From Platycnemis pennipes (Eukaryota > Arthropoda > Insecta > Odonata > Platycnemididae): a stretch of DNA of 64,000 bases. The notes under the pieces were generated by a model. That model did no database searches and had not been told where the DNA came from. It was given only the letters and a program-made list of their open reading frames with translations. Position numbers and translations under genes: made by a program. Below are positions 52,871-63,589 of the stretch, one piece after another. The stretch is taken from contig OW121856.1 of the NCBI GenBank assembly GCA_933228895.1, positions 20,105,805 through 20,169,804 of the forward strand. The letters run 5' to 3'. Within the stretch, counting starts at the first letter, position 1; the number at the start of each line of letters is the position of its first letter.

Positions 52871-53035
52871 TTGGAGCAAACTTTCCAGATTCTATAAATA
52901 CGCGGCAAAAACCGCAAAAGATTTGGCCACACCCAACGCTCTCCTATCGTACCATATTGGAGCATATCTCATATATCTTTTAAATACGTGGCCAAAAACA
53001 GAAAATATCTAAGGATACGATATTACAACCCGCAT
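52871..53035 (+). repeat. 86-bp tandem repeat, right block beside N10
   Basis: Starts with TTGGAGCA (second copy of the N10 target duplication) and continues AACTTTCCAGATTCTATAAA, in register with the left block. TTGGAGCA recurs at 52957, 86 bp later, followed by a more diverged partial unit with AAATACGTGGCCAAAAAC. Confidence 0.8.
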
Positions 53036-53187
53036 AATAGAGGAAGAAGAAGCATCCCTCTCGCCTAACGAGGGATCACTCTTATCCGTCCCGGGGAAAT
53101 AGGCGGCGAGTAGATATCAGAGTCTACTCGCCAACCAGTTGCTGTGGCATAAGAGCCACAGTAACTAGGTAAGAGTCCTTAGTATAG
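53036..53187 (+). other. Cluster of three hairpins before the 153-bp array
   Basis: Three inverted repeats follow one another. TCCCTC/GAGGGA lies near 53056-53076. GGCGAGTAGA (53105-53114) pairs perfectly with TCTACTCGCC (53123-53132). GTTGCTGTGGC (53138-53148) pairs with GCCACAGTAAC (53155-53165) with one G-U. No ORF. The segment may be a structured leader RNA of N11 or part of another element. Confidence 0.5.
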
Positions 53188-54150
53188 TTATTTCTGTGCT
53201 TAGTATTTAGGGCGCTTCACGCATTTCAGTGTTATATTTTCTCATTTATAGTTTTGTTCTGTGCTTAGTATTTAGGGCGCTTCTCGCCACTGGCTAGTCG
53301 AACAGAGCTTGCTCGTGATCCTAGCCACACCTAGTATAGGTTATTTCTGTGCTTAGTATTTAGGGCGCTCCACGCACTTCAGTGTTATATTTTCTCATTT
53401 ATAGTTTTGTTCTGTGCTTAATATTTAGGGCGCTTCTCGCCACTGGCTAGTCGAACCGAGCTTGCTCGCGATCCTAGCCACACCTAGTATAGGTTATTTC
53501 TGTGCTTAGTATTTAGGGCGCTTCACGCATTTCAGTGTTATATTTTCTCATTTATAGTTTTGTTCTATGCTTAATATTTAGGGCGATTCTCGCCACTGGC
53601 TAGTCGAACCGAGCTTGCTCGCGATCCTAGCCACACCTAGTAGAGATTATTTCTGTGCTTAGTATTTAGGGCGCTCCACGCATTTCAGTGTTATATTTTC
53701 TCATTTATAGTTTTGTTCTGTGCTTAATATTTAGGGCGCTTCTCGCCACTGGCTAGTCGAACCGAGCTTGCTCGCGATCCTAGCCACACCTAGTATAGTT
53801 TATTTTTGTGCTTAGTATTTAGGGCGCTTCACGCATTTCAGTGTTATATTTTCTCATTTATAGTTTTGTTCTGTGCTTAATATTTAGGGCGCTTCTCGCC
53901 ACTGGCTAGTCGAACCGAGCTTGCTCGCGATCCTAGCCACACCTAGTATAGATTATTTCTGTGCTTAGTATTTAGGGCGCTTCACGCATTTCAGTGTTAT
54001 ATTTTCTCATTTATAGTTTTGTTCTGTGCTTAATATTTAGGGCGCTTCTCGCCACTGGCTAGTCGAACCGAGCTTGCTCGCGATCCTAGCCACACCTAGT
54101 ATAGTTTATTTTTGTGCTTAGTATTTAGGGCGCTCCACGCATTTCAGTGT
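53188..54150 (+). repeat. 153-bp tandem array, about 6.3 units
   Basis: The sequence TTATTT(C/T)TGTGC starts units at 53188, 53341, 53494, 53647, 53800, 53953 and 54106, a constant 153-bp period. Each unit has a half-repeat (GTGCTTAGTATTTAGGGCGC and GTGCTTAATATTTAGGGCGC). It also has a stem, TGGCTAG/CTAGCCA, enclosing CGAGCTTGCTCG. Units are nearly identical. The array ends abruptly at about 54150, directly before the ORF1 region of N11, so it may be the repeated 5' promoter of N11 or a satellite it entered. Confidence 0.92.
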
Positions 54151-54189
54151 TTGATTGAGATTGAGATTTCTTTGCTTCCTGATCTGCGG

Positions 54190-56005
54190 TGTACCTTTCC
54201 TTCTGTGTACTGAAACCTATGTACCCCCATCCCACCCAAGTAACCATTTGTGCCCGTGACGGTCGTCTCGACGCCGCCACCCTGCCGAAAGTTTTGTCCG
54301 GCCGCCCTGTAAAGCCCCCTAGGGATCCTTGGCTCTTGGACGCTACGCTACGGCCGCAGGAGGGGCAAGAGGAGAGCCTCCCCCACATCCCTCTCCCCAT
54401 TCACCCCTGCTTCACCTTCCCCATCCCCCACCCTCCCCCCACCTAGAATGACCCCCCCACTACCTCCGCAGGCCACCCCGCCACACACCACCCAACCAGA
54501 CCCCTCCCCTCGCCCGCCCCCCTGTACACCCAAAACCACGCCTGTCCCCTCTGAGTCCGCGCAAAACCTACACCCATCAAACCCATTCTCTCCACAATAC
54601 CCGCAACACTCCACAATTCCCCCCGTACCAACCCCATCACCCAACCGCATCCCTGGATTGATGGACGAGATTTTGTCTGCCCCATTCCAGGGATTAGCCG
54701 GATTTTCCCATACCTCAACCTCACCGTTTTGCCCAGTACTGCCACTCCCTGCCTCTGTCCCCCGCCCAACAACGCCCCGCGCTCCAGGCAACATACTATA
54801 TGCCAGGGCTGTCTCCCCCACCACCCCTCTAACCGCCCCCAATACCATTCCCATCCAAGGCCGTCCCCTGATTCCCCCCGCCAGACCACAAGTCGCCCTC
54901 TCCCAGCAAGCCCCCAGGTACAGGCGCACAGCCACGCATGCCAACCCGCAAACCAGCTCCCGGCCCATTACCCCAATTTCCCGCAACCCGCCAACCACCG
55001 TCCACCCCCAGTCCAAGGTCTGGGCAACGATCTCCCGACTACCTAGGGGGGTTTCCCAGCGGAATTTTTTCTCCGCCTGGAAGCAGGCATTTCCGCAACA
55101 GGTCCAGGCCGATATCACGGTCTACCCCACAGAACGGCAGGCCCGCGTCCGTGTTGCCGCGGCCTTTGCTAGACACCTCCAGGTTGGAGGTAAGACGGCC
55201 CTCGATAACCTTTTGGGTGAGTCCTGCACTGTGCAGTTCGCAGAGCCAAGGCAGCACGCCGCGGGTCCCGCCGTCCGCCCCCCCCCCCCGTCCCAGTCCT
55301 TCTCCTTCGTTGTTTAAGGGGTCGACAGGGCCACGCGCCCCGAGGAGATCGAGTTGGCCCTCACGGACGCAGGAGTCTGGGTCCACCGCATCTGGAGGAT
55401 CAACGCCAAGAGGGACGGACGGCCCACCACAGTGATGAGGGTCATCACCTACCACGTCGGCTCCGCGCAACGCGTCCTCACCGACGGCCTCCGTCTCTAC
55501 GGAAAGACCCACCGCTGCGAGACCTCCCACCCCCCCCCCCTCCTCAACCCAGGCGCTGCGAGAGGTGTCAGCGTTACGGCCACACCGTTGGAGGGTGTTG
55601 GAGGCCTCTGTGCGCTGCGCCCGATGTGGGGGTACCCACCGATCGAGTGCTTGCGAGGCGGAGGTCCTCCGCTGCGCCAACTGTTGCGGACCACACCACT
55701 CCGGCGACCTTTCCTGCCCCCAACGCCCACCCTGCCCCGCTAACCTAGCCCAAACTGCTCCCATCTATGCGGACCCTTCTGTATTGCAGGCGGTCCAGTT
55801 GGAGCCAGAGGAGGCCAAGGAACCGGTGAGCAAAGGTGACCTGGACCGCCTGCTCACCATCATCTTCGCCAGCGCCACGCCCAACTACAGGGATACCATG
55901 GGAGACATCATCTCCAGAGCGGCAGAGGCGGTGCTGGGAGTAAGGGTCATGGCCCTGTACTCCCAGAGGACCGTGTTCCCACGCGTCGTGAGCCTCCATG
56001 GATAA
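54190..56005 (+). pseudogene. N11 ORF1 (gag, CCHC), several lesions
   Basis: Pro-rich N-terminal half, then a conserved domain (VWATISRLPRGVSQRNFFSAW ... FPQQVQADITVYPTERQARV). The main frame is interrupted by TAA at 55315-55317 and continues with VDRATRPEEIELALTDAGVW. A C-homopolymer at about 55530-55540 and a further shift near 55595 separate the knuckles: CERCQRYGHTVGGC in one frame, CARCGGTHRSSAC and CANCCGPHHSGDLSC in the next. The last frame ends at TAA 56003-56005, overlapping the ORF2 ATG by 8 bases. The true start is unclear; 54190 is the earliest plausible coding similarity, and a first ATG of the main frame is at 54448. Confidence 0.7.
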
Positions 56006-59000
56006 GTATCCAAGGGTGTCTTTTGTAAATATACGTGGTGCTGTGGGCCAAAAAAGGCACCTTATAACTGAGCACATCAGGGCGCAGAACGTAGCCATAA
56101 TGGGGTTCGTGGAAACGTATCTGCGCCCCCACTCAAAATTCAACATTTCTAATTTTCAGGAGCTCGCAGTACCACGTAGAGCCATGAAGTCAGGAGGAAC
56201 GTCACTACTTATCCGCAAGGACATCCCGGTCACACAAATAACAATTCCGGATGACCAAATTGACCAGGATGCGGAAGCTGTCGCCGCCGAAGTCATCCTC
56301 AGACGCAGACATATTCTCATAGTCACTCTCTACTCCCGGCCCACGGCTCCGGCACCCATAAAACTGCTCTCATTTATACTGTCATTACGCATTCCATTCA
56401 TAATACTCGGCGACTTCAACGCTAGGCACGCCGTATTCAGGGACAACGTCGACACCCCAAAGGGTAGGACTCTGAACCAATTCCTGTTACAACACCACCT
56501 ATTCCGGCCGGACATACCAACACCCACCTTCATCGGTAGAGGCCTCTCCTATCCTGACATGACCCTCATTTGCCCATCCCTTGCAGCCTCGGTCGGGGAC
56601 GCCACGGTGGACGACTGCATCACCTCCGACCATCTACCGTTCTCCTTCCCCTTCAGCCTTCTCCACGACAACACCCCTCTCACCATCATTAGACCAAATT
56701 ACAGGGCCACAGATTGGGAAAAGTTTGACGACTGCATCAAACATCATATCTCACACCTACAGACACCTACAATTACAGACGAAATAGACTGCTCACTACT
56801 GACCCTGGAATCAGCGTTCCGGACGGCTGCCAAGGATATCCCCACTAAGAAAATCACCCCGTCACGTCCCCCTCTCCCAGCCCACATTGTCACGCTAATC
56901 AAGCAGAAACGACGGATATACCGACAGCTGCGCAGGTGCATGGATCCAGACCTCGCAGCTGAACTAAAAACAGAATGGAACCGGTGTGGGGCAATCATCA
57001 GACGGAAAACGATCGAGCACCGGGAAGAACAATGGGCCAAGACATGCGCAAACCTAGACTACAGAGAGGGAGGGAAGTTTTGGAGCAAGTTTAAAACCCT
57101 GACGGGGCAGAAGTCGTCCGCTACCCCCAACCTCCTAGGCGCCAACCAGACACTAATCACCACTCCACAGGGGAAGGCTGAAGAATTCCGGAGAGTCCTC
57201 GCCGACATGTACACACCACTCCAGGATGACCACTTCGACGACAGGATGCGAGCCAACTGCGAAGACACCCTCAGACACCTTCCCTTCCCTTCCCTTTAGA
57301 ACCCTTACAGTCCGTGGCAGAAGAAGAAGAACTGGAAGCACCACTCCACCCCATCACGGACGAGGAGCTGCATTCGGCCATGCCTTTTAAAAGGAAAGCA
57401 CCGGGCAACGACGGGATTGCATCACTATACACACAGAAGGCCCCGAGTTGCACAGCAACTATCCTGTCCATATTCAACGCCCTACTTAGACTGGGATACT
57501 ACCCGAACGCATGGAAGCAAATGACGATGGTGATGATCCCAAAACTCAGGAAAGATAACAGGGACCCAAGGAACTACCGCCCGATGAGCCTGACCAGCAC
57601 GGTAGGGAAGTGGTTCGAGAGAGTGCTGGTCAGGAGACTCAACGAACAATGTGAAGAGAACGGTGGGTTGCCCCAGCACCAATATGGCTTCCGCAACAAA
57701 AGAAGCGCACTGGATCCACTCACATTACTAACAACAACTGCAGCGGAAGCCATAAACCAGAGGTACGTGACAGCGGCCCTATCCCTGGACATAGAACGCG
57801 CTTTCGACAACGTTTGGCATGACGGTCTGATCTGGAAGCTAACCGAAATTCCTGGTATTCCACCAAACCTATTAAGGATCATCAATTGCTTCCTACGGGG
57901 GAGAGAAGCCAGAGTGAGAGTGGGCGAATATCTCTCCACCCCGTTCTGCCTCTCGGCGGGGGTCCCACAAGGGACCGTAATCTCACCACTTCTCTTCTCC
58001 CTGTACTGCTGGGACATGCCAACCGCAGATACACACACGGGCCCAGTCACATTGGCACAATACGCCGACGATACAGCCATATGGAGGAAGGCACAAACTA
58101 TGAACACCGCAATAGGCAGACTGCAGAGAATGACCAACAAACTGGAGGACTGGTTTCGCATATGGCGAATGCGGCCGAATGCAGGAAAGTCACAATTGAT
58201 AATATTTGGAAAAAACCATGCCACGGACTGGTCCCAACCCACCATCTCTCTCTGGAACCAGTACATCCGCCCATCCAATACAATCACCTACTTAGGGGTA
58301 GACATAGACAGGAACCTCTCCTACAGACAGCATGTCGACAGGGTCAGGGCTCAATGCAGCAGGCGCTGCAACCTGGTAAAAGCGGTCCATGCGAAAGGCC
58401 ACGGAGTCTCGGCACGGGGAGGGCTGCTTCTATACCAAGCCTACGTAAGGCCGGTCATGGAGTATGCCGCCCTGGCTGTTCTCCCGACACAGGCCTACCT
58501 GAACACCTTCGCCTCGCTGGAGCGCAGGATGCTGCGGCTGCTCTTTGGGCTCGGCCCCAACCACCCTAGCAGCGAAATACATGCTATGACTAACACAGAA
58601 CCTCTACTCCACAGGTTATGCCGCCTACGCTGCCGGGCCGGAGAGCGAATCAACAACGCCATGCCTCAACTGATGACAACAATCCTACAAACGACGAACA
58701 TCCTACTGTCTAAGAAGCCTAAATGGAAACGCTACTCCGCAGCCAGAATCATCAGCCGCCAGCTCAACGACTACTATCCGGACAGCAACCTGCCTCCTCA
58801 CGTCACACGACGACACATCCCCACTCCGTCCCATCTGAAACCGGTTCCAGGATTGCCACTATTTCCATCTAAAAGAAGAAAGAAGAGAGGAATAACTGAA
58901 GACCACGCAACAAGTTCCCCAGTGAATCAAACCAGTGCCCAGAGTGATATATATGATGCCAGTGCCAGTGATCCATCTGCATTCCCCGTGTCTGTGCCGC

Positions 59001-59029
59001 GCAGCTGCGCGGACGTCCCCATTACCTAA
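55998..59029 (+). pseudogene. N11 ORF2 (endonuclease + RT), one frameshift
   Basis: ATG 55998 (MDKYPRVSFVNIRGAVGQK). The endonuclease shows MGFVETYLRP, GGTSLLIRKD, LGDFNARHAVF and TSDHLPFSF. A CCTTCC-type repeat near 57280-57295 causes a frameshift and a stop at 57299. RT continues in the new frame with APGNDGIASL, MIPKLRKDNRDPRNYRPMSLTS, GFRNKRSALDP, LDIERAFDNVWHD, GVPQGTVISPLLFS and QYADDTAIW. It ends with a basic KRRKKRG segment at the stop 59029. The RT lineage is distinct from N1-N10. A single slippage event would account for its inactivation. Confidence 0.85.
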
Positions 59030-59491
59030 CCCAGTACCAAACACTCTTGTGATATAAAATCTATATTCATATACAATGCCTATGCTGTACATATTTTACA
59101 TTACCTTCCTTCCCTATCCATTGTTATATATCAATAGTTTACCCATTGTTACCCCTCTATTATTGTCCCCTTTTTACTACTGTTCCCTTCTTCCTTCCCT
59201 GTCAATTGTTAAGTTTTCGGTGGTCCCACGAAGGTTTTGCGGGTTTCCCTTCGTGCGCGGGCAAATGCCGGGCCAATACCGCTCCCGTTGAAAAGAGACT
59301 ATATCTGCAAGGTGCACATACATACACAGTTTACCCACTGATTTTTCAAAGCCCTGAAGGGGAGAAATCCCAAGCGGGGCCGTGACCATTGTTGTTTTAT
59401 TGTTTTATTCCGTTGTTACGTTTTTGTTAAGTTTTGTAAATGTTTAATCCTGGTCACAAATACACCTTTTTGACTTGACTTGACTTGACTT
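59030..59491 (+). other. N11 3' UTR ending in a TTGAC repeat tail
   Basis: AT-rich 3' UTR that ends in four to five copies of TTGAC (about 59468-59490) instead of poly(A). Short simple-repeat tails are known in several non-LTR groups. The tail abuts the inverted Penelope-type segment. Confidence 0.6.
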
Positions 59492-59596
59492 GTTCGACAT
59501 CATTAGCCCTGAAGACGATGGTCGAGTCGGACATAGAAACGTCGGCAATCTTCAAGTTCCTGGCCCGGTGGAGATCCCGAGAGCTTTTCATACACA
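59491..59596 (-). repeat. Penelope-like terminal/pLTR segment, copy 2 (inverted)
   Basis: Reverse complement of 31842-31945, with about eight differences by eye. It includes CTGAAGACGATGG and GAAACGTCGGC. No Penelope protein remains next to it. Confidence 0.65.
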
Positions 59597-59830
59597 ATTG
59601 GACTAGCTAACTGCAGAGGTTTATCGATACGATTTGGGGCAAATGTACTTATCAAGAGAAACTTGCTACCTTTCCCCGCAAAGTCAAAATTAGCCTACTG
59701 ACTAGCAGTAACAAGCGTTACACATCATGCATGTTTCATGAAAATTTTCCCCCTAGCCGTAGTACTTTGCGGTGGCTATTAGGGTATTAGGTAAATTTAT
59801 ATTGCTAATTTATATCCCCCTCAAAATTGA
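59597..59830. other. Unassigned short segment
   Basis: No gene, repeat or element end recognised between the Penelope-type segment and the start of the P-type relic. Confidence 0.3.
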
Positions 59831-59834
59831 TTTC

Positions 59835-62823
59835 CATACCCAGACGCAGGCGCAACGTGAGAATTAGAGGCAAGCGATTCCACCGCAGAATCTTATGTAT
59901 AAAGCTCACAATGTGGTTTGTGAGCTTCATTTCCGAAAGGATGAAATTTAAAGGCACTTTGAGACAAAAATGCCTGATGGGAGAATCCACAGGATCCCGA
60001 GGACTAAGCCCAAGTTATCCTGTGAAGCTGTGTCATCGGTATTCATGTCATCGGGCTACAGTCCATTAGGTGTGAGGCTAATTAAACTACTTTTCAACTT
60101 CGACATCTACCTTGATTTCATTCCAATGTATACGCTTTCCAAGGAAATTGTCATGTCCCCCTTCTTCCTAGCCACGTTCTTCAGAATGCAAATGGACATT
60201 ATTTTTTCATGTAGATGACTCGTGGAGTTTCAAATTAACAATAGCAATTTTGGTTGTTTTGTCTAAGTCTCAATGTCAAGGATTTGTCGAACAAAGTGTG
60301 ACACCTAGGCATAGGGCAACTGTGAGATGCCCTCCTTGTGCAAAAATCAGGAGGCAAATGGTGGACAGGCTTCGAAAATAGCAAGGTCCTTCTAAGAAGC
60401 CTGTAAAGCCTGTAAAGTCTGCAAGTGTGGCATTGAAAGTCTGCCGCATACAGAAGCTTGCCGCTCGGGTATGTACATCATATAGTTGTAGGTACAAATT
60501 TGGTATCCTTTTGATCTCTTCAATATTACCCTCACTTCATTCTTTAGGTGATGACTTTATAGACAGAAATACAGGCTTTAAAACAGAAATGCTCCTCGAC
60601 ATCTCAGGCTTCTCTTGCTGTTCCATTAGCTGCCCTTCCTGAAAGTCAGAATGAAGGAGTGAAGGATATTTATGCAGCTTCCAAGTTGAATAATTCTAAG
60701 GGCAGGCGCTACACACTCCGATGGGTGTACGAGTGCTTGCTCCTTAGATTTAGAGTTGGAAGGCATAGGACCATTTGAGGGCTAATGGGATTCTATACCT
60801 TCCAAACCGAAATACCCTCAGCAAATATATGAAGACCATTAGGGGGGCTATGGTTTTCAGTAGGCTATATTTGACTGCCTGAAGGTAAAAGCTGAAGGGC
60901 TGCCTTCTGCAGAGCGTAGGGGTCAGTGCTGCAATGGCAGTTCCTATTGTTATTTCAGAGCGTAGAGGTAGGTGCTGCAATGACAGTTCCTATACTTGCT
61001 TCAATGAGATCGTATTAAGCTGTAAGTTAATGAAGGAATTTATTTCTTACCAGGTGCTCTGCTCTTGGATGAAGTGAAGCTCTCCAAGGGCTTAGTTTTT
61101 GATAAGCACACGCTAAAAGTTTAAGGGTTCACCGATTTGGGGGATTACACTCCGCCCCACCAAACGAATAAGTTGGGGGTCCATGCCTTGGTATTCATGT
61201 TCCAGCCTTTCCGAGGGAGATGGGTACAGGCGTGTTTTCTAAGCAAGGGATGTTCAAGTAGTACAGTTCTGCGCCACCTCATTTTGGAATGCATCATACT
61301 GCTAGAGAGGGCCAGCTACTTGGTGGATGTGGTTACTTGTGGCCGTGTCCAATGGAACCGTAGTATATGGAGGCTATTTGGTGCCGATGACACTGGGGGC
61401 AGTTGTGTACACCCTTGCCACTCATCTAGGACGGTATGGTTTTGTTTAGACTTTCCACACCTTCTGAAGAACTTGAGGAACTTCGTTGTTAATCATGAAG
61501 CGATCTGGGTACGCAATCCTTTTGGTATCTTTTTGACAGTTGAAATATTTTGTCCTTCTATCGCATTACCTATATCCATTTGCAACTTCAGATGGTGAGG
61601 TGAAGCAGAGACACTGGAGGCTGTACTGGAACAGTCTGGAAAACACCGGTTGAAGGCATGCCATAAGGTTACCAGGGATCACGTGCATCCTAAGCCATAC
61701 CAAAAAATGAATGTTGCGAAGACTTTTCAGGTATACTATCACTACGCTTACTTGTTTTTAATGATAAAGAAAAATGTGCAGTTCCAAGAAATCAAAGACT
61801 AACTTATTGTCGTGTTGCAAATAACCGGCAGCATCTTCTCTAAACCCTGATTTTGGCAGTTCTATGGTAGGGATGTGGCTGCAACCATGGATGCTTACAG
61901 ACCATTCCATCCCGCGCTGGATGACTCTTGAGGCTTCCAGCAAATATATGTTGAGGGTAAAAGGACTTGCCACAGCTTTGAAATCCAGGACTCCAAGCAA
62001 TGCACTGAGGGACTCAGAGGAATGGAAGGTTAGAATATAAGGAGCTTGATTGTTTTGTTTTTATACTGTTTATATTATATTATTTTATATTGCTTATATT
62101 GTGTTTGACTTTATTTTGCTTATTATCATAAATTAACATTTCCAGACAATTCAGAACTTTATCGAGTTTCTGAACGAATGGGAGGCTAAGGCAGTGGCTA
62201 ACTCCTATCACTTCATCTACAGCAATACCTGTGTTGGGTTTAAAGTGACGTTAAATGCAACCTTGGAGCTGTTTAAATACCTATAATGGGAATGTAGTTT
62301 CCAGAATTTAATTACAGCCAGGATGAACCAGGAGGTCCGTGAATTCCCGGATAAATAACATTTATGCTTATTACGGTGTCTGCTTTCAATAACAATTCAA
62401 ACAATTTCGAGGAATTCTCGTATTTCCATACACGGGCCAGTGAGTATATCAGCACATTAAAATAAGGAAATTGTGTTCCAGTGTTGGACACCCAACAGGA
62501 CTGACTTCCAAGGTTTCATGGTGACATTTGAGTGCATAAAGAGTTTGGGCGATGATCTTGTGCTTTCGGGAACATCGAAGTTCCCCCTGACGCATAAACT
62601 AAGCCAAGATCACGAGGAAACTTTCTTCAGTCTTATCGCAAGGGAGGCTTCAATAATAACCCAACAGTTTGCCAGTTCAGTGTTGTATACCAAAGGATTC
62701 TGCTGCACAAAGATTTGGCCCTTATTCAGAGTGGCAACGGCATCCCCCAAGACCAAACTAGTGTACGAACTTCCCCAAGTGGAAAACATCATCCACTCCC
62801 GTAATACCTCCAGAACCCTTTGA
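59835..62823 (+). pseudogene. P-element-type (THAP + RNase H) transposase relic, copy 2
   Basis: At about 59905-60040, frames with VVCELHFRKDEI and TKPKLSCEAVSSVF match the second half of a THAP zinc-finger domain (Cys and His of the C2CH, then the AVPSIF-like end). At 61190-61330, HALVFMFQPFRG and WVQACF followed by LECIILLERA match the central P-transposase region; then RVQWNRSIWRLFG and DFPHLLKNLRN. At 62604-62700, LSQDHEETFFS and ITQQFASSVLYTK represent the C-terminal RNase H-like segment. AT-rich stretches between these blocks may be old introns (for example 62035-62145). Many stops and shifts. About 400 bp at the 3' end match 30013-30440. Confidence 0.75.
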
Positions 62824-62830
62824 GGTTAAC

Positions 62831-63485
62831 ATGGAGCAATATTATTATCTGCCCTCACTCACAAAGTTAGTATCTTCTTATATTAGGCGATATTGTGGAG
62901 AACGTTGCTGGCTTTGAAATGAGGAAGCTACAAAAAATTGTTACTTGTAAACAAGTTTAACAGCCCTACAGGACGATAGCTGTGAAACTGATAACAGGCT
63001 AATGGCGAAAAAGAACAAGAAGGCCTCAAAATGCCCTCCCAAGAGTGTAGTTTCAGTATGTAAGATTGTGGAAGAAGCATTTCATAGGTACCAAGCATGC
63101 AGCCAGGTGGTACGTTTAAAAATACTAATTTGCATGGAGAAGGCCTCACTAATAGCAGCGTGAGAGGAAGGAGGGCTTATTTAGACGGCTGGATGAACAT
63201 CTCCTGGAGCAGTGTCCAATACACAACCACAGGAACTTTTTGATAAAGTCCGTAATGTATCAGTATCCCTCAATAATATTGCATCACTGCGGTCAAGAGG
63301 CAACCCAAGAGCTCCAAACAGCAACACACGGAGCATATACTCAAAGACGACGCTATTTAGGGGTATTTAAATATCGGAGGACGTGCCTCTTCAACTGTAT
63401 ATGATCAATTTTGCCATTGTCTTTCATAGCGGAAACTAGAAATAACTCAGACCGCAAGAAGCAAACGATTATGCTGGACTAATCC
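62831..63485. other. Unassigned sequence between the P-type relic and the YqaJ relic
   Basis: No supported gene. Short frames only; no repeat seen. Confidence 0.3.
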
Positions 63486-63589
63486 AGACCAGAACTATGG
63501 GCTAGCGGAGGCACTCAGGGAGAGTTGGCGGCGGAAGAAGTGGACAAAAAAATAGGGTTTCCTTCCTTCAGTCCTTACTTTTAAACGAA

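Noticed and set aside
53440..53490. Possible tRNA or Pol III B-box in the 153-bp unit
   Set aside because: The stem-forming segment has a weak B-box resemblance on the minus strand, but no A-box, acceptor stem or anticodon arm can be built.
54348..55118. 256-residue minus-strand ORF opposite N11 ORF1
   Set aside because: Gly/Trp/Val-rich composition expected from the reverse of a Pro-rich gene; no motif.
59491..59596. Hammerhead-ribozyme-like pattern (CTGAAGA ... GAAAC) in the Penelope-type segment
   Set aside because: The conserved core needs CTGATGA; both copies here have CTGAAGA or CTAAAGA, and the stems do not close as required. Kept only as a Penelope-type repeat.
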